Positions 52,680-62,631 are shown, counted from the first letter of the stretch. The stretch: 64,000 nt of DNA from Rikenellaceae bacterium (GCA_015059715.1 SUZV01000010.1:41621-105620); one strand, 5' to 3'. Notes: a model not told the origin generated them from the letters alone. Numbers and translations: made by a program.

Positions 52680-53360
52680 ATGCGTATCGATATCATCACA
52701 GTTGTTCCCGAGCTGCTGGCCTCGCCTCTAAACGAGTCTATCCTTAAGCGTGCTCAAGAGTCGGGCCATGCCGAGATATATGTTCATAACCTTCGCGACT
52801 ATACGGACGATAAGCGTCGCACGGTTGATGACTACCCCTTTGGTGGCGAGGCAGGTATGGTAATGAAGATAGAGCCTGTCTACCGCTGCATTGAGAAGCT
52901 CAAGTCGGAGCGCGACTACGACGAGATTATCTTCACCTCGCCCGATGGCATCACCTATAACCAGCATGAGGCCAACCGCCTCTCGCTGATGAAGAATATC
53001 ATCATCCTGTGTGGCCACTACAAGGGTGTCGACTACCGCATCCGCGAGCACCTTATCACACGCGAGATATCTATCGGTGACTACGTGCTCACGGGTGGCG
53101 AGCTTGCTGCGTGTGTCATTGCCGATTCTGTTGTGCGCATCATTCCTGGGGCTATAGGCGATGAGGCCTCGGCACTGACGGACTGCTTTCAGGATAACCT
53201 GCTCGCGCCACCTGTATATACGCGCCCTGCGGAGTTTAACGGCTGGAGGGTCCCCGAGGTGTTGCTTTCGGGCAACTTCGCCGAGATTGAGAGGTGGCAG
53301 GAGGAGCAGGCCTTCGAGCGAACACAGACTCTGCGCCCCGACCTTATAGCGGATAAGTAA
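52680..53360 (+). CDS. trmD: tRNA (guanine37-N1)-methyltransferase
   Basis: Adds m1G37 to tRNAs with G36, preventing +1 frameshifting. 226 residues of the SPOUT class. Motifs: [30 protein letters not shown] (knot), [15 protein letters not shown], and the C-terminal [18 protein letters not shown]. Among the tRNA targets are the proline tRNAs (anticodons NGG) such as those encoded in this window. The usual rpsP-rimM-trmD-rplS context is absent. Confidence 0.97.
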   Translation: MRIDIITVVPELLASPLNESILKRAQESGHAEIYVHNLRDYTDDKRRTVDDYPFGGEAGMVMKIEPVYRCIEKLKSERDYDEIIFTSPDGITYNQHEANRLSLMKNIIILCGHYKGVDYRIREHLITREISIGDYVLTGGELAACVIADSVVRIIPGAIGDEASALTDCFQDNLLAPPVYTRPAEFNGWRVPEVLLSGNFAEIERWQEEQAFERTQTLRPDLIADK

Positions 53361-53382
53361 CAGAGCATTGTCGAGTAAAAAT

Positions 53383-53412
53383 TAGCTGCGGCCCTATCTA
53401 AGGTCGCAGCTA
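53383..53412. terminator. Terminator trmD/FAH
   Basis: TAGCTGCG pairs with CGCAGCTA, loop of about 14 nt, with ACTATTATA after it, between convergent genes. Confidence 0.75.
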
Positions 53413-53434
53413 CTATTATATATATAGGTATCGG

Positions 53435-54010
53435 CTACTTGATGTCGAAGTCGAGGAGCTTCTGCCCTGCGATGTCGAGGCGGTAGTTGTCCCCAGCCTT
53501 AACCTCGAACTCTGCGGGTGCTCCTAAGTATACGAGGTCGCCTATGCGCAGTGTCATCTGCTCCGAGAGGTAGCTCACCACGCGCTCGGCACTAAAGCGC
53601 ATATCGCCAAGTTGTATTGTGGCCACAGCCTCGCCATTTATGTAGAACGTCGCCCCAGAGAGCATAGCATCACGCGGCAGCGTGTCGAGCGATAGTGCCG
53701 ACGAGTGGTCGAAGCCTACGGCCTGGTCCCAGGGGAGCCCCTTGCTACGTGCCTCGTCGAGGATGTCGGCAGCAGTGAAGGCCACGCCACCCATCACACC
53801 CTCGATGCAGCGTGTGGCGAAACGCTCGCCTATGCACTTGGCAAGGCGCGAGAGCTTGAGGACTATATGTGGCTGCGCGGTGTAGCGTCCGAGGTTGTCG
53901 GGGATGTAGAAGGCATCGTTGTTGCGCAGCAGGGCGGTGTCGGCCTTGAGGTGGTAGTGGGGCACTTGTGCCTCGCTGTCGTAGTTGTTGAGTATGTGTA
54001 TCAGCTTCAT
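53435..54010 (-). CDS. Fumarylacetoacetate hydrolase-family protein, short form
   Basis: A 191-residue FAH-superfamily protein (hydratase/isomerase-like fold). HIVLKLSRLAKCIGERFATR and DILDEARSKGLPWDQAVGFD, then a beta-rich C-terminal core (GATFYINGEAVATIQLGDM). Length is near the FAHD1-type minimal unit, but the usual metal-binding E-x-E...D set is incomplete by eye (candidates E or D near 110-120). Enzyme activity is thus uncertain. Starts 6 bp from the lpxB end and may be co-transcribed with it. Confidence 0.7.
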   Translation of the reverse strand: MKLIHILNNYDSEAQVPHYHLKADTALLRNNDAFYIPDNLGRYTAQPHIVLKLSRLAKCIGERFATRCIEGVMGGVAFTAADILDEARSKGLPWDQAVGFDHSSALSLDTLPRDAMLSGATFYINGEAVATIQLGDMRFSAERVVSYLSEQMTLRIGDLVYLGAPAEFEVKAGDNYRLDIAGQKLLDFDIK

Positions 54011-54016
54011 GGTGTG

Positions 54017-55141
54017 CTAACGTAGTGAGTTTACTATATCTTGGGCAAAGCGTGCCGAGGCACCCTCGCCACCTATCAATCTGCCGAGCTCGTCGAAGTC
54101 GCGGAGCATAGCCTCGCGTTTGTTGCCCTCGGGGAGTATCGCTTGTAGCTCCTCTACAGCGGTGTCGATGTCGAGATTGGCCTTGACAAGCTCCTTTACG
54201 GCCTCGCGACCAAGGTTTATGTTCACAAGCGAGATGTAGGGTATGCTTAGGAAGTAGGGCTTGAGCTTTTCGTATAGCCAGGGCACGTGGTATACCACTA
54301 CCTCGGGTATGCGCATCAGTGCTGTTTCGAGTGTTGCCGTTCCCGAGGTCACTATGGCCGCTACGCTGTGGTGGAGCACCTGCTGCGTGCGGTCGCATAC
54401 ATATTTGACATTCGTACCCGTTATCAAGGTGTCGTATACCTCGCGACTAACCCAGGGCACTGCCGTTACGACAAACTGGTACTCGGGCATACGTTCAGCT
54501 ATGGCCACCATATCCTTCAGGTTGGCCTTTATCTCCGATACGCGGCTACCAGCCAGCAGGGCCACTATGGGCCTATTGTCGAGGCTGCACTCGGCACTCA
54601 GTGCCTCGCGCGTAGGCATCGAGGCTCTTCGTTGCGCTATGTCGTCGACCAAGGGGTTGCCGCAGAAGTGTGGCTCAATGCCGTGACGGCGGAAGTACTC
54701 GGTCTCGAAAGGGAATATGGTGTATAGGCGGTCGACGTAGCGGCGTAGCTTCTTTACGCGACGCTCCTTCCATGCCCACACCTTGGGGGCTATGTAGTAG
54801 TATACCTTTATACCTCGGCTCTTGGCCCACTTGGCTATGCGGAGGTTGAAGGCGGGGTAGTCTATCAGAATCACCACGTCGGGCTTGAAGGTGGCGATGT
54901 CGTTTTTCACCTCGTCTATCTGTCGGAATATAGTTTTGATGTTTAGCGCGACCTGTACAAAGCCGAAGAACGACATCTCCTTGTAGTGATACTTGAGCTT
55001 GTCGCGCCCAGCGATGTCTGCCATGGTGTCGCCCCCTGTGCATCGGAACTCAGCCTCAGGGTCGTTAGCAGCTATCTGCTGCATCAGTTTTCCTCCGTGT
55101 AGGTCGCCCGAGGGCTCTCCTGCAATAACGTAGTATCTCAT
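54017..55141 (-). CDS. lpxB: Lipid-A-disaccharide synthase
   Basis: Condenses UDP-2,3-diacylglucosamine with lipid X to make the lipid A disaccharide at the inner-membrane face. 374 residues from the ATG at 55141; an in-frame extension to 55183 is unlikely. Motifs: YYVIAGEPSGDLHGGKLM, VVILIDYPAFNLRIAKWAK, YYIAPKVWAWKERRVKKLR, CGNPLVDDI, ALLAGSRVSEI and AIVTSGTATLETALM. Family length is close to 380. Confidence 0.95.
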   Translation of the reverse strand: MRYYVIAGEPSGDLHGGKLMQQIAANDPEAEFRCTGGDTMADIAGRDKLKYHYKEMSFFGFVQVALNIKTIFRQIDEVKNDIATFKPDVVILIDYPAFNLRIAKWAKSRGIKVYYYIAPKVWAWKERRVKKLRRYVDRLYTIFPFETEYFRRHGIEPHFCGNPLVDDIAQRRASMPTREALSAECSLDNRPIVALLAGSRVSEIKANLKDMVAIAERMPEYQFVVTAVPWVSREVYDTLITGTNVKYVCDRTQQVLHHSVAAIVTSGTATLETALMRIPEVVVYHVPWLYEKLKPYFLSIPYISLVNINLGREAVKELVKANLDIDTAVEELQAILPEGNKREAMLRDFDELGRLIGGEGASARFAQDIVNSLR

Positions 55142-55215
55142 AACGTAGCGTTTATCGGACAAAGATACTCTATTCTTCGGCAAATAGCAAGTGGCGAGTG
55201 GGAATTAGTGGTGTT

Positions 55216-55674
55216 TTCACCTTCGGTGACAGCTAAAGCTGAAGGGGTAGTTCGCTCGCTGGTGCGAGCTAAAGAGTAGTGCGCACCTGCGGTGCTTAAG
55301 AGTAGCTCGCGCCTACGGCACTAAAGGGATGTTATGGATGTTATGGAGTTTAGCAACAGCAACAACGGTTTAACGCATCTCCTTTGCCGTTATAGTAACT
55401 CATCGAAACCCACACACGCGCCAGCCGAGGAGATTGCCACGAGCCTAACGGCTCTCGCAATGACGATACGCGACAACGTGGTTACCGCACAAAGCGGCCT
55501 GCTCACTTCGCTACCCTTTAGCTCGCACCAGCGAGCGAGCTACCCTTTAGCAGGCTTTAAGCCTGCGAACTACCCTTTAGCTACCCTTTAGCAGGCTCTG
55601 CTTGCGAACTACCCTTTCAGCTTTAGCTGTCACCGAAGGTGAAATAGAGCTTTAGCTGTCACCGTAAGGTGAAA
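55216..55674. repeat. Composite hairpin array, copy 4 (inverted pair)
   Basis: Left half (55216-55330, minus orientation): TTCACCTTCGGTGACAGCTA start, then stems such as GCTCGCTGGTGCGAGC and GCACCTGCGGTGC, with AAAGAGTAG-type spacers. Right half (55509-55674, plus orientation): CTACCCTTTAGC spacers with GCTCGCACCAGCGAGCGAGC, GCAGGCTTTAAGCCTGC (perfect palindrome), GCAGGCTCTGCTTGC, CAGCTTTAGCTG and CACCGAAGGTG, the last two modules then repeated. Between them (55331-55508) is unrelated sequence with a REP-like segment at 55427-55464. Confidence 0.85.
55427..55464 (-). repeat. REP-like segment GTCATTGCGAG...GCAATCTC
   Basis: Minus strand reads GTCATTGCGAGAGCC, a short turn, then GGCTCGTGGCAATCTCCTC. 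This outline (GTCATTGCGAG ... GCAATCTC) is a widespread short repeat known from many bacterial genomes. Only one copy is seen here. Confidence 0.5.
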
Positions 55675-55693
55675 CCATTACTCATAAAAAAGA

Positions 55694-55720
55694 GAGGAGT
55701 CCACCTTACATGGACTCCTC
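55694..55720 (-). terminator. Terminator after the beta-helix lipoprotein gene
   Basis: GAGGAGTCCA pairs with TGGACTCCTC; minus-strand tail TCTTTTTT. About 137 bp downstream of the stop codon, so a long 3' UTR is predicted. Confidence 0.8.
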
Positions 55721-55856
55721 GGATGCAACACCAATTAACAAATCGTGAAAGCAAATAAAAACGCGGCGTTGCTATGGTTTATATGTCGCAGTAAGAGCTA
55801 CTTAATATTGATAGTACTCTTTGCGCCGTTAGTGAAATAGTATCGCTAACGTTGGA

Positions 55857-58800
55857 TTACTGCTGAATAGGAGTAGTATATGCTGCGCCATCAACAGTTA
55901 CAGTAGCGGTTGCACCAGCAGTTGGATCCCACTTCGAAATGAATACCATATGGCCATTTGCTGGGGCTGTACACTCTGTGAAGCTTAAAGTAGCACCCTG
56001 TGGGAATGCGCTTGCGTTGATCTCAACAGCGCCCACTGAAGCGGCGTTCTCGGTATTAAACTTACACTTGTCGAAATCAACAGCTACGCTACCTGTACCG
56101 TTGTCAACATATACATTTACGCAGCGGTCACCGTAGGTAAACTCACACTCTGTAAAGCTAAGCTCGTTTGCGCCGTATGTCCACAAGCAGTGCTCGTTTG
56201 TAGGAGCAGGTGCGGTGAACTTACAACCTACGAACTCGTGCTTACCCAAGAATGTAAAGTAGTTGTTTACGAAGTTGCAGTTTGTGTATGTAGCCTCCAT
56301 ACGAGCGAAGCCCTTGTAGATGCCACCGAGAGTCTCGATTGTAAGATCCTTAAATGCCACTTTGCAACTGTCGAATGAGCCGCTTGCAACAGCGTTGTTC
56401 TGGCTGTTCAATATCTTTGCGCCCTCCTCGATACCTGTGAGTGTCAAGGTCTTGCCATTAAAGCTGAAGTCCTTAGTTTCGTAAACACCAGCCTTAAGAG
56501 CTATGTCGTAGTAACCTGCTGCAACAGCAGCCTTAAGACCAGTAGTATCGCCTACTACGGCCTGACCAGCCTCATTTAGGAATACATTAGGAGCAACCCA
56601 TCTTAGCCCGTCTACTGTAAGAGTTACAAGGCTGAGGTCGCACTTGACGTTGAAGAGGTCAGAGCTGCTATTAAGACCTACAGGGAAGCCCTCGGTTGTG
56701 CAGTTCTCGATAGCTACAACCATCTTAGCACCATTTGCTGAGTTGATATCGATACCCGTTACAGGTTTCTTATCGTAAGTCTGAGCCTGCTTAAATGCCT
56801 CGAAGCGACAATTCTTGATAGTTGTGGTGAATGTTCCTGCAGCCTCTGAATATACCTGCAAAGCCTTACCCTCTGATGCACGGAAGTAGCAATCCTCGAA
56901 TACGCAGTTTGAAGCGTAGGTGTAGAGATAGCCGTTCAATGGATCGATAGTACAGCCGTAGAAGTAGTGAGGAGCGTTGCTGTGAGCATACATCTGACCG
57001 ATAATCTCGCAATCGGTAAATGTTACAGACTTAGCATCACCGAAACCACCGGAGTAACCGTTGTTGATAGTCTTGTAGGTAACATTCTCCAATGAGAGGT
57101 TCATTCCTGAAGCATAGTTGCCTGGGAGTTGGTTGTTGTTATACGCATTGTTAGTGCCAAGAAGAACTACACCCTCTACATCACCGATAAGCTTTACAAC
57201 ATCGCCACTTTTAGCCTCTAAGCCCAAAGGCAATGTAAACTCACCCTCGTCGATAAAATGGATGTTTGTTGCGCCATCAGCCAAAGCGTCAGCAATAGTG
57301 AGGTAGCCGTAGTCGGTATCTGCATCCAATACTGATGGACGCTTGGTGTTGTCGGTGCAACTAACATCAAGAGTGATGGTGTTATTTGTGCCTGAGTCCA
57401 TAGCGGCAACAGCGTAATCACCGTTGAATGTAGCGTTCTTAGCAGTAACCTTATTGCCTGTACCCGGATTGCTTTCGTTGCTATCGAGTCTAATGCAGCA
57501 ACCTACGTACATCTTATTGTACTGGTAGAGCGATGTTAGTGTAGCACCATCGATATTTACAACGTGATTCTTACCCCAAATATTGACAACGTTTGCGCCC
57601 TCATAGCTACCGCCATTGATATTGATAACGTTGTTCTCCTTGTATGGCTGGTTTACAGCATATGCCCAGTCGTGAGCACTTGGGTGGTTAAAGCCAACGT
57701 TGCAGTTGTTAAGTGTAAGCTCCGAGTTGTTGGTTGTGAGCTTAATGCCGCAAATATAGCTTGTGTATACGCTCTCGGCACTTACCTCAAGGTTTACATT
57801 GTTGAGTGTAACATCCGCATTATCTGCAGTAATCTCTATTCCGTAGCGTGCTGCCGAGTTGATGCTCTTCTCACCACCGTTGATAACCACAGCGTTGGTT
57901 GTCGAGATAACAAGTGTCTCAGTAGCCTCGATATCCTCGGTAAGAGTCATCTCACCACCATTTGCAAATACAAACTGAAGAGCCTCAAGCTGAGTCTTTA
58001 CGCTATCCTCCTCAGGCTGCTCAATAGTACCACCTGCCTCAAAGATGTTACCATCGCCAGTGATGATATCTACGCTATTGTTACCCGAGTGAGTACCACC
58101 CTGAAGTACTACATCGCCCTCGTTGTTGATAAACGCTGCTGTAGAGTCATCTGTAAGCGAAACCTCACCCTCGCCAGAGAATACAAGAGTGTCGCCCTCA
58201 TCAACAGTGATAAATGGCTCGGTGCCAGTATTCTTTACCGTAATATCGAAGCCGTTGAGGTTGATTGTCGTAGTCTTGCCCTCGTCGGCACGTGTGAGTG
58301 CCAGTGTAGAGGCTGCAGGTGACGATACATAGATGTCCTGACCCAACATGTAGCTACCGCCATTGCTGATAGCGTTAAGAAGCTCAGCTCCCGATGTGAG
58401 AACGTTGTAGTTGATATCTGGATTCTCGGTGCCACCCATACCTGGCTGAACATCCACGTTGACATCCTTGCCATCTGTAAGAACGTTACCCCTGAGCGTA
58501 GTGAGGTAGTTAGGCTTAACGCTGATATCGGTGTTGAATACACGTGTAACGATATCGTCGCCATTCTCCTCCTCTACCAACATCTCGAACTTAACGATGT
58601 CGGTATCCTCGGCAAAGAAGTAGTCTGAGAAGATGGTGCGTGCTGCATCGCTCTCCTCGGCATACTCTGCGATGGTGTACTCGTGCGTTACGTTTGACTT
58701 GTCGGCAGCCTCGGCAACACCTGTGTAGGCGTTAAATGCCGAGCGGTGATCGGTTGTATACCTTACAGTAGCCTTCTTAGCCTCGATGTTGAGCTTTGCA

Positions 58801-59363
58801 AGCTCGTTGTAGTCGGTAGTCACAACGCGAAGCTTAGCAAAAGGACGATAGAGGTTGATGTTGATAGCCTGTGTGCCATTGAAGTTAGCAGCCTCGTATG
58901 TTGCTGTGAAGGCATCACGTGTCTCGTCCATAGCTACCCATGTCGATGGCTCGCTAAGTGTGATGCTCTTAAGGTCTGTAGTTACGTAGTGGTTATCACC
59001 TGCGTTGTTGCCCTTAACCACATCGGCCCATACAACGAACTGATAGGTGCGGTTTGGCACAAGGCGTACAGGGAACGATACAGATGTGCCATCTGTGTAT
59101 CTAACCTGACGGCTCTCTGCGTTTGTCTGGCCCTCGTAGTAGACCTGGAAGATGTAGCGCATAGTGAGGTTGTCGTCAGCCTCCAAAACGCCATTGTTAA
59201 AGATGCCAACGCCACTGTTGTTGGCACGAGTCTCGCTCTCGGGGATATTTACCGTAATGGTTGTCTCTACCTCGCCACCAACGTTGATGTCGAGACCCTC
59301 GGGCTCTCTCTGGCACGATGCCAATCCAAGCACCAGTGCCGCTAAAACCAAAAATCTTTTCAT
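55857..59363 (-). CDS. Large surface lipoprotein: DUF6562-like domain plus beta-helix
   Basis: An 1168-residue lipoprotein (LGLASC, Cys17). The N-terminal domain (about 20-335) matches that of the 40.4-42.5 kb lipoprotein (RLVPNRTYQFVVWADVV; YRPFAKLRVVTTDYNEL). The rest (about 345-1120) is a Pectate-lyase-like right-handed beta-helix with rung repeats (TLNNVNLEVSAESV, LTLNNCNVGFNH, VFEDCYFRASEG, VAFKDLTIETLGG). No catalytic Asp cluster is clear; a binding or structural role is as likely as polysaccharide cleavage. The start is set at 59363 because the signal peptide MKRFLVLAALVLGL begins there; an upstream in-frame ATG adds 22 unlikely residues. It has a long leader with a C10 tract. Confidence 0.85.
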   Translation of the reverse strand: MKRFLVLAALVLGLASCQREPEGLDINVGGEVETTITVNIPESETRANNSGVGIFNNGVLEADDNLTMRYIFQVYYEGQTNAESRQVRYTDGTSVSFPVRLVPNRTYQFVVWADVVKGNNAGDNHYVTTDLKSITLSEPSTWVAMDETRDAFTATYEAANFNGTQAININLYRPFAKLRVVTTDYNELAKLNIEAKKATVRYTTDHRSAFNAYTGVAEAADKSNVTHEYTIAEYAEESDAARTIFSDYFFAEDTDIVKFEMLVEEENGDDIVTRVFNTDISVKPNYLTTLRGNVLTDGKDVNVDVQPGMGGTENPDINYNVLTSGAELLNAISNGGSYMLGQDIYVSSPAASTLALTRADEGKTTTINLNGFDITVKNTGTEPFITVDEGDTLVFSGEGEVSLTDDSTAAFINNEGDVVLQGGTHSGNNSVDIITGDGNIFEAGGTIEQPEEDSVKTQLEALQFVFANGGEMTLTEDIEATETLVISTTNAVVINGGEKSINSAARYGIEITADNADVTLNNVNLEVSAESVYTSYICGIKLTTNNSELTLNNCNVGFNHPSAHDWAYAVNQPYKENNVININGGSYEGANVVNIWGKNHVVNIDGATLTSLYQYNKMYVGCCIRLDSNESNPGTGNKVTAKNATFNGDYAVAAMDSGTNNTITLDVSCTDNTKRPSVLDADTDYGYLTIADALADGATNIHFIDEGEFTLPLGLEAKSGDVVKLIGDVEGVVLLGTNNAYNNNQLPGNYASGMNLSLENVTYKTINNGYSGGFGDAKSVTFTDCEIIGQMYAHSNAPHYFYGCTIDPLNGYLYTYASNCVFEDCYFRASEGKALQVYSEAAGTFTTTIKNCRFEAFKQAQTYDKKPVTGIDINSANGAKMVVAIENCTTEGFPVGLNSSSDLFNVKCDLSLVTLTVDGLRWVAPNVFLNEAGQAVVGDTTGLKAAVAAGYYDIALKAGVYETKDFSFNGKTLTLTGIEEGAKILNSQNNAVASGSFDSCKVAFKDLTIETLGGIYKGFARMEATYTNCNFVNNYFTFLGKHEFVGCKFTAPAPTNEHCLWTYGANELSFTECEFTYGDRCVNVYVDNGTGSVAVDFDKCKFNTENAASVGAVEINASAFPQGATLSFTECTAPANGHMVFISKWDPTAGATATVTVDGAAYTTPIQQ

Positions 59364-59689
59364 AGTAAAAATGTTAGTTAATAATAAGTGTTTAATCCTA
59401 TTTCGTTGTCGATATTTGAACCGATGCAAATATCTTTTGTCCTGTATGTAATGTGATGTTAGGTCGCTGCATAACCCTCTTTAGAGGGATACAACGACCT
59501 TGGCCCCATCACCCGAAGGTGGTGGAGTATGTGGAAAATTAGTATAGTTTTGATTATCGCGCCAAATGGCGTAACCTGTTGATTTATAGGGTGCTAAAAT
59601 CCCCCCCCCCTTGCGATTTAGGGGTTTACAGACTGGATATGTCGTGATATAGCACATTTTGACCTATAAATTGTTGACTTTCTACTAAG

Positions 59690-59719
59690 CAAATGTAATA
59701 ATTTATTGCTAAAAAACAA
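59690..59719 (-). promoter_or_regulatory. Promoter of the beta-helix lipoprotein gene
   Basis: Minus-strand TTG (plus 59717-59719), 19-bp spacer, TACATTTG (plus 59690-59697). Confidence 0.6.
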
Positions 59720-59881
59720 CCTCTTCGGTAAATTATTTTTGTAGAAAATTACGGTGTGTCGGCTCAAAAATCGGGCCACAATAGTTCTGCAATAGTTGAA
59801 AATTGGATGATAAGAGAAGTGGTTAGGTTGCGTTGCTATGGTGTTGTCGCTATCGTAGGGCTTATCTAACCACAAAAGTAG

Positions 59882-59907
59882 GTATGGCGACCCTCGGGCC
59901 GCCATAC
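59882..59907 (-). terminator. Terminator of the second S46 gene
   Basis: GTATGGCG pairs with CGCCATAC; minus-strand tail CTACTTTTG. Confidence 0.7.
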
Positions 59908-59932
59908 ATATACCTATATTATAATAGTGGCA

Positions 59933-61957
59933 TTAGATGCCCATCTCCTCGAAGAGCCAGTCGGCACCACCGACCTTATCGATAACGAACAACACATAGC
60001 GGATGTCGCAGATGATATTGCGGCACAGGGTCTCGTCAAACTCTATGTCGCTCATCGTCGAGAGCCACGTGCGGTCGAAGTTAACACCGATAAGCTCGCC
60101 CTTGCCATTGAGTACTGGCGAGCCAGAGTTGCCGCCCGTAGTGTGGTTCGTGGCGATAAAGCATACAGGCACGGTGTACTTGCCATTGAGCTCAACACCC
60201 CAGCGGCCATAATCCTTCGCAGCGTATACATCGCGGAGGCTCTGTGGAATGTTGTAGTCGTAAATCTCGGGGTTATCCTTCTGCATAATACCCTCCAACG
60301 TGGTCTGTGGCAGGTGGTACTCGCCATCGGCATACTGGTAGCCTGCAACCTTGCCATAGGCTACGCGCAGCGTGAGGTTGGCATCGGGGAAGAAGGCACG
60401 CTCCTTGTCCCACTCCATAAGTGCCTTGACGTATGGGCGGAACCATCGCTCGATATCGGGGATATTGCTCAGGTTGCGGTAGGCATACTTCATAGCCTCT
60501 AGCTTAATCTCCGTGGCGGCGTATGCAAACTCGGTCATAGGGTCTGTCTCGACATCTGCGGCCATGAAGCTCTCGAAGTTGCCTAACTTAGTGTTGTCGT
60601 AGAGCCAGTTGGCATAGGCCTCGGCACCACCCTCGCGCTCGAAGAGACTCTGGAGCATAGAAGCCTCCGCAGTGGCGTAATTGTCGTAGGCCTTGAGCAT
60701 CGCTACGGCTAACTCGCGGTCGACATTAACATCGAAATCCTTGTAGAAGAGCTTGAGGGCCTCAGTGCGCTCCTCGTCGCTTAGACGCTCGTCAGCAGCG
60801 ATATATACCACCTGCTGAAGCTCGATGCCGCGCAGCGTCTCGCTGTAGAGCTCATAGTTGAAGTAACCCTCGATATTACGCTCGTAGGCTGCGGCCAGCG
60901 AGTCGAGGATATAGGCCTTGTCGGGATTCTCGCTACGGAAGCGAGCCTCGTAGGCCTGCTTCTTGTCGTATGTGCCGAGGCGGTTGATACCCTTGACCTC
61001 GCCCTGCCACTTCTTCCACGCATTGGCGATATTAGCCTGCTTGGCGGCATACTTGATACGTGTCTCGGTAGAGAGGCTCTGTGCTGCACCAATGATGTCG
61101 AGACGCTGGGTGCGAAGCTCTATCTTCGTAGGGTCCGAGGTCTCGGCGATATACTTCACAGCATCCGAGGTGATATACTCCTGCGTGTTGCCCGGGAAGC
61201 CGTAAATCATTGTGAAGTCACCCTCCTTGACACCCTTGGTAGATATCTTGAAGTGGCGAGCAGGCTTATAGGGTCTATTTGTCGCGCTATACTCCGCAGG
61301 TTCGTTGTCAGCATTGGCATAGATGCGGAAGATAGAGAAGTCGCCAGTGTGGCGTGGCCATATCCAGTTGTCGTTGTCGGCACCGAACTTGCCGATAGTC
61401 GTTGGAGGAGCACCCACAAGGCGCACATCGCTAAACTCGCGGTAGATAAACAGGTAGGCCTGGTTGCCGTAGTACATAGACTCGACCTTGGCGCGGAAGC
61501 CTACACCCTCGGCCTCGGCCTTGGCGATAATCTCTTCGCGTGTCTCGCCTGCCGCAAGACGCTCGGTGACCTCGTCCATGCGCACCAGGATATGCACCTT
61601 AAGGCCTGCGCAGGGTAGCTCCTCGGCATTAGACATCGCCCAGTAGCCATTCGTCAGGTAGTCATTCTCGACAGTCGAGAGTGCCTGAATAGCGTCGTAG
61701 CCACAGTGGTGGTTGGTGATAAGAAGTCCCTCTTCGGATACTATCTCGCCTGTGCAGCCACCATCGAAGAGCACTACGGCATCCTTGAGCGAGGCCTGGT
61801 TTATCGAGTAGATATCCTCGGCCGAGAGCTTAAAGCCCTTAGCCTTCATATCCTTGATACGTGACGCTATGAGCGAAGGGAGCCACATACCCTTGTCGGC
61901 AACTGCCGAGAATGTCGTTGCGCAGAGCAACACAAAAAGTAATAAGGTTCGTTTCAT
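59933..61957 (-). CDS. S46 dipeptidyl-peptidase, DPP11-like
   Basis: A 674-residue exported serine exopeptidase, paralogue of the 25.6-27.7 kb enzyme. Signal peptide about 1-18 (LLCATTFSAVA), catalytic His in TNHHCGYDAIQ (about residue 79) and Ser611 in GNSGSPV. The residue 18 after Ser is Arg (FDRTW), as in P. gingivalis DPP11 where Arg673 selects acidic P1 side chains. Asp/Glu-Xaa dipeptide release is therefore inferred. Together with the Gly-type paralogue this gives complementary specificities. maf lies 33 bp upstream on the same strand and may be co-transcribed. Confidence 0.93.
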   Translation of the reverse strand: MKRTLLLFVLLCATTFSAVADKGMWLPSLIASRIKDMKAKGFKLSAEDIYSINQASLKDAVVLFDGGCTGEIVSEEGLLITNHHCGYDAIQALSTVENDYLTNGYWAMSNAEELPCAGLKVHILVRMDEVTERLAAGETREEIIAKAEAEGVGFRAKVESMYYGNQAYLFIYREFSDVRLVGAPPTTIGKFGADNDNWIWPRHTGDFSIFRIYANADNEPAEYSATNRPYKPARHFKISTKGVKEGDFTMIYGFPGNTQEYITSDAVKYIAETSDPTKIELRTQRLDIIGAAQSLSTETRIKYAAKQANIANAWKKWQGEVKGINRLGTYDKKQAYEARFRSENPDKAYILDSLAAAYERNIEGYFNYELYSETLRGIELQQVVYIAADERLSDEERTEALKLFYKDFDVNVDRELAVAMLKAYDNYATAEASMLQSLFEREGGAEAYANWLYDNTKLGNFESFMAADVETDPMTEFAYAATEIKLEAMKYAYRNLSNIPDIERWFRPYVKALMEWDKERAFFPDANLTLRVAYGKVAGYQYADGEYHLPQTTLEGIMQKDNPEIYDYNIPQSLRDVYAAKDYGRWGVELNGKYTVPVCFIATNHTTGGNSGSPVLNGKGELIGVNFDRTWLSTMSDIEFDETLCRNIICDIRYVLFVIDKVGGADWLFEEMGI

Positions 61958-61990
61958 CGTTTATGTAGTTTTAATTTGTTGTTTTACAGA

Positions 61991-62605
61991 TTATTCGTAG
62001 CACGAGGGTAGGGCCTCGATGAAGCACTCTAACTCGCGGCATAGTCGCTGTACGGGAAGGCCCATAACGTTGTAAAACGAGCCCTCGATGGCCTCTATGC
62101 CCACGTAGCCTATCCACTCCTGTATGCCGTAGGCCCCAGCCTTATCCATCGGGGCATAGTTTGCAACGTAGTACTCTATCTGCTCGTCGCTAAGATGGGC
62201 AAAGCGCACCTTGCTTATGGCGGCGAAGGTTCGCTCGCGCACATTGCTACGCAGCGTCACGCCCGTCACCACGCTATGTTCGCGGCCCGAGAGGCGGCGC
62301 AGCATAGCCTTTGCCTCGTCGGTCGTTGCAGGCTTGCCCAGCACCTCGTTACCGAGGATTACGGTGGTGTCGGCAGTGATGAGCAGGTCGTTGCAGCCGA
62401 GCGCAGTGGGGTAGGCGTGGCTCTTAAGGCGCGCAAGGTAGGGGGCTACATCCTCGGCAATAAGTGTTGCGGGGTAGCACTCCTCGCACTCGAACTTCGA
62501 GGCTGTATGGTACTCTATGCCCGTAGCACGGAGCAGCTCGCGACGACGTGGCGAGGCCGAGGCGAGAATTATGTTGTACTCCTTGAGTTTATCGTGTAGT
62601 AGCAT
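61991..62605 (-). CDS. maf: Maf-family nucleotide pyrophosphatase
   Basis: House-cleaning nucleoside triphosphate pyrophosphatase acting on non-canonical or UTP/dTTP nucleotides; family also linked to septum formation control. 204 residues, start at 62605. Motifs: LASASPRRRELL at the start (phosphate loop), ITADTTVILGNEVLGKP, LSGREHSVVTGVTL, DKAGAYGIQEW and the C-terminal SFYNVMGLPVQRL. The first catalytic Asp is in ITADT. Confidence 0.95.
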   Translation of the reverse strand: MLLHDKLKEYNIILASASPRRRELLRATGIEYHTASKFECEECYPATLIAEDVAPYLARLKSHAYPTALGCNDLLITADTTVILGNEVLGKPATTDEAKAMLRRLSGREHSVVTGVTLRSNVRERTFAAISKVRFAHLSDEQIEYYVANYAPMDKAGAYGIQEWIGYVGIEAIEGSFYNVMGLPVQRLCRELECFIEALPSCYE

Positions 62606-62631
62606 ATATTGTTTACTTTCAAGTCGGCTTA

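Larger units (their letters stand above)
59364..59932 (-). other. Long structured leader of the beta-helix gene
   Basis: From the promoter at 59690-59719 to the start codon is about 320 nt. It contains hairpin AGGTCG...CGACCT (59461-59500) with an inner CCCTCTTTAGAGGG stem, a CACC/GGTG stem near 59508-59525, and a run of exactly ten C (G on the sense strand) at 59601-59610. Upstream, GTATGGCG/CGCCATAC (59882-59907) ends the S46 gene. No gene seen. Confidence 0.65.

Noticed and set aside
55334..55591. 85-residue plus-strand ORF
   Set aside because: It runs into the hairpin array, lacks a recognisable start context and shows no protein-like pattern.
57564..58322. 252-residue plus-strand ORF
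   Set aside because: Antisense to the beta-helix lipoprotein; Cys/Val/Ile-rich composition is typical of a shadow frame.
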